DNA of 64,000 nucleotides from an uncultured Prochlorococcus sp. (GTDB taxonomy: Bacteria > Cyanobacteriota > Cyanobacteriia > PCC-6307 > Cyanobiaceae): positions 1 to 64,000 of the forward strand of contig CACMTJ010000005.1 of assembly GCA_902616595.1 (NCBI GenBank). Reading direction: 5' to 3'. Shown here in pieces: positions 27,637-35,351 of the stretch; position 1 is the first letter of the stretch; every line of letters begins with the position of its first letter. Under the pieces are notes generated by a model that ran no database searches, was not told the origin of the DNA, and saw only the letters and a program-made list of their open reading frames with translations. A program made the position numbers and the translations under genes.

Positions 27637-27827
27637 GATTTTTAATTTCTTTTTAAAAAAATTTTGACATTTATTGACTTTTTAGAATTAAGTATTTATT
27701 AATACTTTATAAGAAGAACTTATAGTGAATATATTTTTTGCCTATTTAAAAATTCATATATTCGTATATTTAGTAACGAGAAATTAATTTTAAAATAATT
27801 AATTTGTAATTAGATTTTTATAAGGTT

Positions 27828-27884
27828 ATGCAACCTATTTCTGAGGAACTTTACAAAAAAATAGTAGAGAGTTCTAAAAAATGA
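27828..27884 (+). CDS. Possible 18-residue peptide
   Basis: MQPISEELYKKIVESSKK, stop overlapping the next ATG (ATGA). Upstream is a second AAGTAT...ATACTTTATAA promoter-like segment (27690-27713). Very short, so tentative. Confidence 0.3.
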   Translation: MQPISEELYKKIVESSKK

Positions 27885-27955
27885 GTAAGTTACTAATTGC
27901 TTTATTGGCTTTAGATATTGGAGTTAGTCTGTCTAAAGTTTTTATTTTTACCTGA
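27881..27955 (+). CDS. Possible 24-residue hydrophobic peptide
   Basis: MSKLLIALLALDIGVSLSKV then FIFT. One membrane helix; coupled by ATGA to the 18-residue frame. Tentative. Confidence 0.3.
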   Translation: MSKLLIALLALDIGVSLSKVFIFT

Positions 27956-28034
27956 AAATCAAATTACTTACCATTAAAAAGAAATTGTTTTCTAAAGAAA
28001 GAAATAGTTACTGGGTATTCTTTATTTGATTTAT

Positions 28035-28124
28035 TTATTTTATAAAATACAAAAATAAACCAATAAAAGAACTTCCTACAAGTAGTAGCACCATTAAAAG
28101 AGCTATTAACTTTGCTAATCCCAT
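28035..28124 (-). CDS. 29-residue membrane microprotein
   Basis: MGLAKLIALLMVLLLVGSSF then IGLFLYFIK, almost entirely one membrane helix. Its ATG lies inside the last codons of the SnoaL-like gene (ATGGGATTAG), so translation is coupled. Confidence 0.5.
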   Translation of the reverse strand: MGLAKLIALLMVLLLVGSSFIGLFLYFIK

Positions 28125-28501
28125 AAAGATAAATCCGAATTTCCTGTAGATCTTTGCAACCAGTGGATTTTCCAAATATTATTTACTTTTTTAAAAATAG
28201 ATGTGACTGTTGGTAAGTCATCATTAGGTGTCCCTTTATAAGTAAATTTTGAACCTAGTGTAAAAATGCACATTACTATATTTTCGCTTAAAAATTCGAA
28301 TCGGTGAATTTTGGTTATTTCTGCCTTTTCTTGAACTATATCACCAGTAATCATTTGTTCGAAACCTTTTGCATCTATAGGATTACCACTCGGTCTTATG
28401 AATAAAAAATCTGGAGTCGCATTGTCAACAAAAAATGAGGCCATTTTTTTTGGATTGGCAAATTCATTTAATAATGAAATTATTGTTTCTTTATCATTCA
28501 T
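28115..28501 (-). CDS. SnoaL/NTF2-like protein (DUF3804 type)
   Basis: 128 residues. NTF2-like cone fold pattern: N-terminal helix (ETIISLLNEFANPKKMASFF), DFLFIRPSGNPIDAKGFEQM, then beta strands ending in IFKKVNNIWKIHWLQRSTG. Such domains bind small ligands or act as isomerases; no catalytic residues can be assigned. A diverged copy of the dispersed terminator element (28502-28540) lies just before its start. Confidence 0.65.
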   Translation of the reverse strand: MNDKETIISLLNEFANPKKMASFFVDNATPDFLFIRPSGNPIDAKGFEQMITGDIVQEKAEITKIHRFEFLSENIVMCIFTLGSKFTYKGTPNDDLPTVTSIFKKVNNIWKIHWLQRSTGNSDLSLWD

Positions 28502-28622
28502 AAAAAAAGGGGCGTAACCATTCTAGTTTAGATATACTATTTAAAATGTACAAATCGAAATAGGATAATTCTAAAAAAAATTCGTTAGGATATTCAAAAT
28601 TATTAGATTTTTAATTTAAATC

Positions 28623-28745
28623 ATGATCAATTCATTAAATAAATTATTACCCGTTGGCAAAAAGGTCAAAAAATATTTGCCTTTTTTTATTGGATTTAAA
28701 TTACTTACATTTACTGGCTTTCTTACTTATTTAATGAATCGCTAA
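28623..28745 (+). CDS. 40-residue membrane microprotein
   Basis: Basic N-terminus MINSLNKLLPVGKKVKKYLP then FFIGFKLLTFTGFLTYLMNR, one membrane helix. Same strand as the 67-residue gene 43 bases on. Unrecognised. Confidence 0.5.
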   Translation: MINSLNKLLPVGKKVKKYLPFFIGFKLLTFTGFLTYLMNR

Positions 28746-28788
28746 TTGATATAACCTTATAAATAAAGTTTAACTAAATTAAGATCTA

Positions 28789-28992
28789 GTGAATAAAGAA
28801 GAACGAACTAAAAGATTTAAGTCTATGTCAAGTATGCAAAGACAAGAACTGATATTAAAGAAGATGAAAGAGAGAGGAATAGAGGTAGGAAGTGGAATTC
28901 CTAATAAAAAATATGATAGTAAAGAGGTTTATGAATTAATTCATATTGCAACTTGCTTCCCAGAATTAAGAAAGAAAAAAATATTTAGTTAA
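28789..28992 (+). CDS. 67-residue basic soluble protein
   Basis: GTG start. MNKEERTKRFKSMSSMQRQE, then KKMKERGIEVGSGIPNKKYD and ELIHIATCFPELRKKKIFS. Charged helical N-terminus, one Cys. Looks like a small regulator-sized protein but has no recognised motif. Convergent with the DoxX gene. Confidence 0.6.
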   Translation: MNKEERTKRFKSMSSMQRQELILKKMKERGIEVGSGIPNKKYDSKEVYELIHIATCFPELRKKKIFS

Positions 28993-29007
28993 CTCTAATT
29001 AAGTTAT

Positions 29008-29388
29008 TTATTTTGGATCCCTTAATCCAGCAATAACTAATCCACCTATCAAGCCGAGATTCATAAACACTGCTCTTTGATGGAAAGGGTATACATGAAA
29101 AATTATTGTTGTTGGAATAAGAAATAATAATAAAAAGATAGAACCAATTTTTTGATTTTCTCCAAATATGAAAAATCCTGAACCCAATATTAGGCATATA
29201 ATAGCCCCTATTAGTAGAACAGATGCAATAGGATCAGGAATCCCTTTTGAAGTTATATAATCGACTGTTCTTTCGAAACCAATAATTTTTCTTGGTATGG
29301 CTGAGATGAAAATTGCCGATATAGCTACTCTTGAAAAAAAATCTAAAAAAGATTTGATACCTTTATTTTTAAAAAAAGAAATTTCCAT
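29008..29388 (-). CDS. DoxX-family membrane protein
   Basis: 126 residues with four membrane helices (about 15-35, 55-75, 76-92, 105-122). Pattern FFSRVAISAIFISAIPRKI and a C-terminal GGLVIAGLRDPK fit DoxX/DoxD-like proteins, which are linked to redox and quinone functions. A second DoxX member lies at 55149. Specific role unknown. Confidence 0.75.
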   Translation of the reverse strand: MEISFFKNKGIKSFLDFFSRVAISAIFISAIPRKIIGFERTVDYITSKGIPDPIASVLLIGAIICLILGSGFFIFGENQKIGSIFLLLFLIPTTIIFHVYPFHQRAVFMNLGLIGGLVIAGLRDPK

Positions 29389-29583
29389 AATTTTATTATA
29401 AGAATAAAAATTTATACCTTTGATAAATAATTAATTAGTCTGAAATACTTTTAAATTTTTCTCAAAGAAGTTTAGATAAATTAATAGAAATCTTTTAATT
29501 AATGTGAATCTTATTGAGGTAATTAATAGTAACTTATGAATTATCTTTTTATATTTATGAAATAATAAATCTAATTAAAATAA

Positions 29584-30060
29584 ATGTTTAAGAAATTTCT
29601 TTTAACTTCTTTTTTACTTTTAAGTTCCCTCATAACTATATATCCTTCAAAAAAAGAAAATACTAATTTTTTTGATTATTGTTATTCTTTAGAAAAAACA
29701 ATTTCTAGAAATACAGTAGAAAAAAATAAGAATCTATCTAAGAATTTTAGATCTTTAGCAAAAGATATTGCTTTATTTGGGACTAAAAAAACTAAAGGGA
29801 CTTTCGTAAATAAGATAATTGATCAATATAAAAATTCCAAAAAATTATTTATTATTACTTTTGTTCCAAACAAAATTTATTGTTTAGCAGGATATTGGAT
29901 AGAGGAGGTAAGTCCAGGAAAATTTGAATCAATTTTCTATCAGAAAACCAAACGAAAAATAAATGAGTATAAGAATACTAAAAAAGAAGTAGATGAATTT
30001 ATTAAAGGTATTAATTTAGAATATAAATCTATAAAAAAAGAAATTAATGATTTTTTTTAG
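29584..30060 (+). CDS. Secreted Lys-rich protein, unknown
   Basis: 158 residues. Hydrophobic N-terminus MFKKFLLTSFLLLSSLITIY acts as signal peptide or anchor. The mature part is very Lys-rich with two Cys (FDYCYS, KIYCLAG). No family recognised. Strongly AT-biased codon use, even for this window. Confidence 0.6.
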   Translation: MFKKFLLTSFLLLSSLITIYPSKKENTNFFDYCYSLEKTISRNTVEKNKNLSKNFRSLAKDIALFGTKKTKGTFVNKIIDQYKNSKKLFIITFVPNKIYCLAGYWIEEVSPGKFESIFYQKTKRKINEYKNTKKEVDEFIKGINLEYKSIKKEINDFF

Positions 30061-30091
30061 AATGTTAAAAATTTTTTTTAATAGAATTAAT

Positions 30092-30247
30092 TTATTTTGA
30101 CTTTCTAGTTCCGCCATAGGAATAATTTTTATGTGTGGAAATTAGATTCCAACATTCTTTACAACAAAAAATCCAGTTCGTATGAATTATGGATTTAACT
30201 CTGTAATGAATTTTATCTGGCTTATGACATAAATCACATTTTTTCAT
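30092..30247 (-). CDS. 51-residue zinc-finger microprotein
   Basis: MKKCDLCHKPDKIHYRVKSI then FCCKECWNLI. CxxC at 4-7 and CxxC at 29-32 (CKEC) form a likely four-Cys zinc site with 21 residues between. C-terminus is basic (SYGGTRKSK). Could bind nucleic acid or protein; unknown. Confidence 0.6.
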   Translation of the reverse strand: MKKCDLCHKPDKIHYRVKSIIHTNWIFCCKECWNLISTHKNYSYGGTRKSK

Positions 30248-30586
30248 TTATCTATTAATTTTTTAATTTATTTTAGATATGCAAAAGTATGATTTAAAAA
30301 GATTCACGAAAAAAATTTTATCGTGTCATTATATAAATGCACTAAAAATATCCTGAAGCAAAGCAGTGGTTTTAATGAGTGCGATTATTTTAATGATTGG
30401 ATAAAAAATTTCTAATTTTCACTTTTAAAATTTCTAGTCAACCTCAATATTTATATAAAATTTACTAGACTTTATACGTCTTTCATAAAATTAAATATTT
30501 GATTATACATCTAAATTAGAACTTTAAAAAGAAACTCACGAATGATATTTAATTAATTTTATTATGATTTTATTGATTTTAATAGT
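30248..30586. other. Intergenic region with one weak ORF
   Basis: Mostly AT-rich. The one candidate is a 30-codon frame at 30323-30415, listed separately. No hairpin or repeat stands out. Confidence 0.4.
30323..30415 (+). CDS. Possible 30-residue peptide
   Basis: GTG start; MSLYKCTKNILKQSSGFNEC then DYFNDWIKNF. The composition looks coding, but there is no ribosome site, so tentative. An overlapping 25-codon ATG frame is equally unsupported. Confidence 0.25.
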   Translation: MSLYKCTKNILKQSSGFNECDYFNDWIKNF

Positions 30587-30730
30587 ATGAACATTTACCT
30601 ATTCTGGATATTATTTTTAGCTCTATGGGCAATAGTTCCCCTAATGATTATTAAAGGTAGAGTAGACGAAGAGCCTAAGATTCAGACTTCACCAAAAGTT
30701 AAAGAAAAGAAAAAAGGTTGGTTTAATTAA
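30587..30730 (+). CDS. 47-residue membrane microprotein
   Basis: MNIYLFWILFLALWAIVPLM, one membrane helix, then a charged tail KGRVDEEPKIQTSPKVKEKK ending KGWFN. Type resembles other single-helix proteins of the region. Confidence 0.55.
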   Translation: MNIYLFWILFLALWAIVPLMIIKGRVDEEPKIQTSPKVKEKKKGWFN

Positions 30731-30814
30731 CAGGATCTCTTAATTAGTAAAATTATCTTTAAGCTAAATTTTTATAATTTAAATTAAAGTTTAAATAAAG
30801 TTTATTTATTAAAA

Positions 30815-31399
30815 GTGAAAAAATTAAAAAATAATTTTCTTTATTTGGTTGTACTTGGAGGTAGAGCAGAAAAAGCTAATATTGAACTACATGATGTTAG
30901 ATGGGTTGTTGGATCTAAAATTGAAGACTCATTCGATACTTTAAGAAAGGACTGGTTTGGATCCTCAAAAGGTTTGCATATTGATAGCTATAAAAAAATA
31001 CAATATATAGATGGTCATAAGATTAATTTAAAAGATGTTGAAAAGCATAAAGTAGGAAAAAAGCAATTAGTAAAAAAAAATAATGCCAAAAAATATTTAT
31101 GGTTTGTCAATATTGGAGGCTATGATCCAAATTCTATGATGGAAAAACATGAGTTTGGATTAGTTATAGCTTCAAATAAATTAGAGGCAAAAAATATAGC
31201 TAAGTCTAAATGGCTTATTGGGTGTAAAAAAAAGCATAAAGATGATCTTGCTTCTTTAGAAATGTTAATTAGTTTCGATGATTGTGAACAAATAAAAAAG
31301 ATAGGTAATTGGGAAATAGAATTAATTCCAGATAATAACTTTATTCAAGAAAACAACTATCCTGATTGGTATGGTTATCAAAAAATTGACGAGAAATAA
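30815..31399 (+). CDS. DUF1543 family protein
   Basis: 194 residues from a GTG start. Two halves with the DUF1543 repeat pattern: LYLVVLGGRAEKANIELHDV (about 9-28) with RWVVGSKIED, and LWFVNIGGYDPNSMMEKHEF (about 96-115) with GLVIASNKLEAKNIAK. Soluble; function unknown. DUF1543 is widespread in proteobacteria and some cyanobacteria. Confidence 0.78.
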   Translation: MKKLKNNFLYLVVLGGRAEKANIELHDVRWVVGSKIEDSFDTLRKDWFGSSKGLHIDSYKKIQYIDGHKINLKDVEKHKVGKKQLVKKNNAKKYLWFVNIGGYDPNSMMEKHEFGLVIASNKLEAKNIAKSKWLIGCKKKHKDDLASLEMLISFDDCEQIKKIGNWEIELIPDNNFIQENNYPDWYGYQKIDEK

Positions 31400-31466
31400 A
31401 GATTTAAGAATCTATTACTTGCAAAATAATTTTGTAATGTATGTTCTTATTTATGTACTTAAAATA

Positions 31467-32672
31467 TTAAAAAGAACTTGATTTCCTCAAGAAATAAATT
31501 CCGCCTCCTAAAGAAACTAAGACCGGTAACCATGCAGCAAAAATTGGAGGTAATATCCCTTTTACTCCGAAGGAACTAAATACAAATGACATTACATAAT
31601 AAATTAATATAAGTATTACGCTCAATCCGAATCCCTGACTTTTAGAAGACCTTATATTAGATTTAGAACCCAAACTGCTACCTATTAAACCAAATACTAA
31701 GCATGCAAATGGTAGAGTGAATTTTTCTTGTATGCGTACCTGAATTCTTCTTATCTCTTTTAAATTACCAGTTTTTTTATAAATCTTTTCTGCATTTAAA
31801 GCCTGCTTTAAAGTCATTTCAGTGGCGTCTTTAGGCACTTTTGCTAACTCCAATGGCCCCTCTACAAATGGATAGGTATATTCTTTAAATTGAATATTTG
31901 TAGTTTGGCCACTTGGATCAATTGATATAATGTTTCCTTCAGAAAATATCCAAGAGGAGTTTTTTGAGTCAAATTTTGCTGTCTTTGCCTTTAAGACTTG
32001 TTGAAAATCTTGTCTTGAAAAATCCAATACTGTAACTCCCTTCATAATGTTGTTTTCGTACCATGAAGCATAAAATATGTGAGTAAGGAAAGTATTTGTT
32101 TTTGTTGGCTTTTTAGTTGATCCATTTATCCTAGAACCATATCTAGAAAACATAATATTGTCTTTACCTTTTTCACCGCTAAAGGAACTTCCAATTCCTG
32201 CTCTTAATGTTGTTTCAGCTAACTTATTACTTGTAGGAACTAAATTATCATTAAAGTAAAAAGTCAAACCTGTCATAAATATTGAAAGTGCAATAGCTGG
32301 AGAAATAATTCTTGATGTTTTTATCCCTAAGGATTTCAATGCTAATAACTCATAATTACTTGATAATTTTCCATATGCCAATAATGTAGAAAGCAAAACT
32401 GCCATTGGAAATGATAAAACTAAAAAGCTGGGTAAGCTAAAAAAAAGAACTTTTAAGGCTAAAAATAGAGGCAACCCAAATTCAACAATTTTTCTTATGA
32501 GATCGAACATTACCCCAACAGATAATGAAATAACTGTAAATGCAGAAATTGCAAATATCATAGGAGGAATGATTTGACCTAATAACCACCTATCTATTAA
32601 AGGTATTAAATACCAGGGACTAATTACTTTATTAATAGTTTTTTTAATTAGCGCTTGATTTGAAAGTTTCAA
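31467..32672 (-). CDS. LptF/LptG-family permease (YjgP/YjgQ)
   Basis: 401 residues. Membrane helices are at about 25-50, 60-85 and 98-120 in the N-terminal part and three more near the C-terminus (about 320-395), with a periplasmic beta-jellyroll domain between. This is the LptF/G layout. Pattern FDLIRKIVEFGLPLFLALKV near 55-75 is characteristic. Cyanobacteria carry a single such subunit in the ABC system that extracts lipopolysaccharide from the inner membrane. Single gene, no overlap with neighbours. Confidence 0.88.
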   Translation of the reverse strand: MKLSNQALIKKTINKVISPWYLIPLIDRWLLGQIIPPMIFAISAFTVISLSVGVMFDLIRKIVEFGLPLFLALKVLFFSLPSFLVLSFPMAVLLSTLLAYGKLSSNYELLALKSLGIKTSRIISPAIALSIFMTGLTFYFNDNLVPTSNKLAETTLRAGIGSSFSGEKGKDNIMFSRYGSRINGSTKKPTKTNTFLTHIFYASWYENNIMKGVTVLDFSRQDFQQVLKAKTAKFDSKNSSWIFSEGNIISIDPSGQTTNIQFKEYTYPFVEGPLELAKVPKDATEMTLKQALNAEKIYKKTGNLKEIRRIQVRIQEKFTLPFACLVFGLIGSSLGSKSNIRSSKSQGFGLSVILILIYYVMSFVFSSFGVKGILPPIFAAWLPVLVSLGGGIYFLRKSSSF

Positions 32673-32859
32673 AAGAGATTTATTTGTTTTTTACGGCCTT
32701 TTTAATATTATAAAATATCAATGATTAAGAAACCAATATAAAATTGATAGTTAAGAAAAATATTTTAATTCTTTAAATTTCAATAAAAATTAGAAAAATA
32801 ATTTATTAAAACTTGCAATAAAATCAGAAATTTGTTTTCTTTAAAAAAAGAGTTTATGC

Positions 32860-32979
32860 ATGAAAAATAAAACTTTTATATACGAATGCAATTGCATACA
32901 CTGCCAACAAAAACTAAATCAAATTAATAATGCAAAACTATATTGGGAAAAATTAATTTTAAGAAAAAAATTAGTATAG
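32860..32979 (+). CDS. 39-residue Cys-rich microprotein
   Basis: MKNKTFIYECNCIHCQQKLN then INNAKLYWEKLILRKKLV. ECNCIHC gives three Cys and one His in seven residues, a likely metal site. Unrecognised. Confidence 0.45.
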   Translation: MKNKTFIYECNCIHCQQKLNQINNAKLYWEKLILRKKLV

Positions 32980-33111
32980 TTTCTGCACTAAATTCTCAAA
33001 GTTTTTCCAAACTTTATAAAGAATTTATTTTGAAATCTATTATTTTCAGGAAAAAAAATTTTTTAAGATTTCTAGATCTTTAAGTATTAAGCTTTTTTTA
33101 GAAAAATGATA

Positions 33112-33213
33112 TTATTTAACCTTTTGATTTTTTTTGTAGATCATATTTTCTCGATTTAAAAGAAAAAGGATAATCAAAATACAAAATGGTATGAGAATAA
33201 AATCTAAAGACAT
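33112..33213 (-). CDS. 33-residue membrane microprotein
   Basis: MSLDFILIPFCILIILFLLN followed by RENMIYKKNQKVK: one helix and a basic tail. No ribosome site is obvious. Tentative. Confidence 0.45.
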   Translation of the reverse strand: MSLDFILIPFCILIILFLLNRENMIYKKNQKVK

Positions 33214-33669
33214 AAATTTTATTTTGTTAAGTCTATTTTCTATCTAGCAAATAAATAAATCTTTGACATAAGTTGCTTATCTAAAGATTTTTTTTAATAG
33301 AACAAATAATTATCTTTGCGCTTGATATTTGCTTTTTTTAAAATTGAAAGAGCTTGCAAGTATCCCACTGGCAAGCTCATGACGACCTAGTTAATTCAGA
33401 TTTCTGATTCAACCAGCTAAGCACTTCCTAAATGCTGTAAATATTCTACTAAGTAAAATTACTTACTGTGAGTATAAATGCTTATTTATAATAATTGATT
33501 GCGAATTTGACGATAAAAAGTGATTCGTATAAAAAATGCGACCTGTTAATTTTTAAACAGAAATGTCACATATTGACCTATAGTAAATTTCTCAGGTGAA
33601 ATTATTAGAGATATTGGTTTACATAAGTTAATATTTATGTTAATTTAATTAACAATTATTATCTTTTTA
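33214..33669. other. Intergenic region upstream of hli with structured element
   Basis: 456 bases without a gene. It holds a GC-rich hairpin (33350-33378) and a candidate leftward small RNA, listed separately, plus a GAGTATAAATGCTT sequence near 33470 resembling the inverted repeat at 27411. The part nearest 33670 should contain the hli promoter. Confidence 0.45.
33340..33436 (-). ncRNA. Candidate leftward small RNA
   Basis: TAGAAT (-10-like) on the minus strand at 33443-33448. About 97 bases downstream there is an 8-pair hairpin GAGCTTGC/GCAAGCTC (33350-33357 with 33371-33378) running into TTTCAATTTT. GC content is clearly above its surroundings. No start-stop frame fits. The weak T-tract is the main doubt. 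Confidence 0.4.
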
Positions 33670-33876
33670 ATGACAAAATCAGGAGTTACTACAGAATCTG
33701 GCGGAAGGCAGAATATGTTCCCATCAGAAACTAGACCTTATATTGATGAAACTGTGTCTTACGATGGATATCCTCAAAATGCAGAAAAAGTAAACGGTAG
33801 ATGGGCTATGGTTGGCTTCGTTGCATTATTAGGTGCCTATGTAACAACTGGACAGATTATTCCAGGAATTTTTTAA
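33670..33876 (+). CDS. hli: High-light-inducible protein (HLIP), long form
   Basis: 68 residues. C-terminal half is the Lhc-like motif AEKVNGRWAMVGFVALLGAY (38-57) then VTTGQIIPGIF. The E..NGR..M sequence binds chlorophyll in the single membrane helix. HLIPs protect photosystems and bind free chlorophyll under light or nutrient stress. The polar N-terminal extension distinguishes it from the two short forms at 34.5 kb. Confidence 0.95.
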   Translation: MTKSGVTTESGGRQNMFPSETRPYIDETVSYDGYPQNAEKVNGRWAMVGFVALLGAYVTTGQIIPGIF

Positions 33877-33949
33877 TTTTTAAGTAACCGTTTTCATAAA
33901 TTTAGTTCAATCTATACTTTTTAATACTTAAAAATGAAAAATCTAGATT

Positions 33950-34078
33950 TTATTTTAAATTTGAAAATAAGAAAAACCAAATAAAAGTTATGGCATTCAA
34001 GCTAAATATTATTCCTAAAAATGTATAAGCAAACTTTTTCCCAATAAATGCTGTCTCCGGTTCAAGCTTTACTCTCAT
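33950..34078 (-). CDS. 42-residue membrane microprotein
   Basis: MRVKLEPETAFIGKKFAYTF then LGIIFSLNAITFIWFFLFSN. One membrane helix with a polar N-terminus. Between hli genes; a role in the photosynthetic membrane is only a guess from position. Confidence 0.5.
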   Translation of the reverse strand: MRVKLEPETAFIGKKFAYTFLGIIFSLNAITFIWFFLFSNLK

Positions 34079-34523
34079 TAAATCCTCGGAATATCTCGAT
34101 TAAGATAACATCAATCAACAAATAAATTTAGGTTTTAAAGGAGAAAAATATTTAAATTAATATTTTTTTAAAAGCTTTTTTATATTAATAATTTTCTTTA
34201 TTCAGCTTTCTAAGTAAAAATTATGTTCTTGCATATTGTTACTAATAAAATTTTTTAGTTTATTTTATTTCCCGCATATATACATCATAAAATTACCCAA
34301 ACAAATCTTTCAAAACCAACTTTCAGCATAAGATAATTTGATAAACAAAAACTTTAAATCTAATTTTTAAAAATAAAAAAATGTTTTTATGCTGATTTTT
34401 AGCATACTTTTTTGTTGGAATTATTAAACCCTTAATTAATAAAGACCATTTATTGAAAAAAAACTCAAAAAAAAGTCTAATTTAATTTTAAATTAGACTT
34501 TTTATGAAATTAAAAGATTTGAA
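34079..34523. other. Intergenic region between hli units
   Basis: AT-rich. It contains a hairpin TATGCT-GATTTTT-AGCATA with CTTTTTT at 34388-34413 (plus strand) of unknown transcript, and the strong terminator at 34468-34503. No gene seen. Confidence 0.5.
34468..34503 (-). terminator. Terminator of the short hli pair
   Basis: AAGTCTAATTT / AAATTAGACTT, an 11-pair stem flanked by A- and T-runs, 20 bases after the hli stop on the leftward strand. Confidence 0.85.
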
Positions 34524-34664
34524 TTAGATAAAACCAGGAATGATTTGACCTGTAGTTAAATATGCGCCAACTAGAGCAACAAAACCTAACATCGCGAATC
34601 TACCGTTAAGCTTTTCAGCAACGATTTTTTCTTTTTCAATTATTTTTGGCTCGTTATTTTTCAT
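34524..34664 (-). CDS. hli: High-light-inducible protein, short form
   Basis: 46 residues: MKNNEPKIIEKEKIVAEKLN, then GRFAMLGFVALVGAYLTTGQ and IIPGFI. Chlorophyll-binding E..NGR..M motif intact. Start ATG shares one base with the stop of the upstream hli (TAATG), so translation is coupled. Longer frames through this start are not the real protein. Confidence 0.93.
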   Translation of the reverse strand: MKNNEPKIIEKEKIVAEKLNGRFAMLGFVALVGAYLTTGQIIPGFI

Positions 34665-34771
34665 TAGAACCAACCTGGAATGATCTGGCCTGTTGTGACA
34701 TATGCACCAACGGCTGCAACGAAACCTAACATTGCTGCCCAACCATTAAAACGTTCTGCTTCTGGAGTCAT
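34664..34771 (-). CDS. hli: High-light-inducible protein, 35-residue form with NGWAAM
   Basis: MTPEAERFNGWAAMLGFVAA then VGAYVTTGQIIPGWF. In the helix motif the usual Arg after NG is replaced by Trp (E-RFNGWAAM), which may change chlorophyll ligation. One of the shortest HLIPs. First gene of the coupled pair. Confidence 0.9.
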   Translation of the reverse strand: MTPEAERFNGWAAMLGFVAAVGAYVTTGQIIPGWF

Positions 34772-35017
34772 TTTGTTTGTATAATTTGTAAATAAATATA
34801 ACATAATTATTTAATAATGTAAAGAGAATCAGGGATTATTCTCTCTCTTTATCAGGAAAATTTAAAAAACTGCTACATATTTGTGTCGAAATATACCTTA
34901 TCGATTTTTTTTTATTTTTGTTTTGATTTTTTAAATTTGAAAAAAATATAAGCTTTTAACCTTTTTTTTTTAAGAGGTATATCCTCATTTAGAGGTAAAT
35001 TAAATTAATATATAACA

Positions 35018-35055
35018 AGAGTCAGCTAGTAGGGATACAGGCTGACTCTTTTTTT
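35018..35055 (+). terminator. Strong intrinsic terminator without an obvious gene
   Basis: AGAGTCAGC / GCTGACTCT, nine pairs, 14-base loop, then seven T. A -10-like TATAAC (35011-35016) lies immediately before it, so there is no room for a gene; see findings. Confidence 0.75.
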
Positions 35056-35135
35056 GAGAATTTTTGGTTTTTGACTAAAAGTAGTTTTTAGAATTCAAAA
35101 AATTGCTATTAATAAATTAGATATATTTTTAATTT

Positions 35136-35300
35136 ATGTCATTCGCGTCATACTACATGCATTTAATTTTTGGAAGGATTCCTTCTCTAATGAGTTCTGA
35201 TTTAATACTTTATATCTTGCCTGCTCTTACAATTTCAATATTATTCTTTAGCCTTAAAATAATGTTTTTCAAGACTCCTAAATTGAGAAAGGTTAAATAA
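35136..35300 (+). CDS. 54-residue membrane microprotein
   Basis: MSFASYYMHLIFGRIPSLMS then SDLILYILPALTISILFFSL and a basic end KTPKLRKVK. One clear helix (about 23-43). The internal ATG at codon 19 is an alternative start. Lies before the methyltransferase gene. Confidence 0.5.
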   Translation: MSFASYYMHLIFGRIPSLMSSDLILYILPALTISILFFSLKIMFFKTPKLRKVK

Positions 35301-35351
35301 TCAAGGATTTTAGAATTATTATTTTTACTGAAACGCCCAATTTTTTTAATT

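Noticed and set aside
34524-34742. 72-codon frame ending in hli
   Set aside because: Its N-terminal part is an out-of-frame reading of the upstream hli; the real genes are 46 and 35 residues, joined by TAATG.
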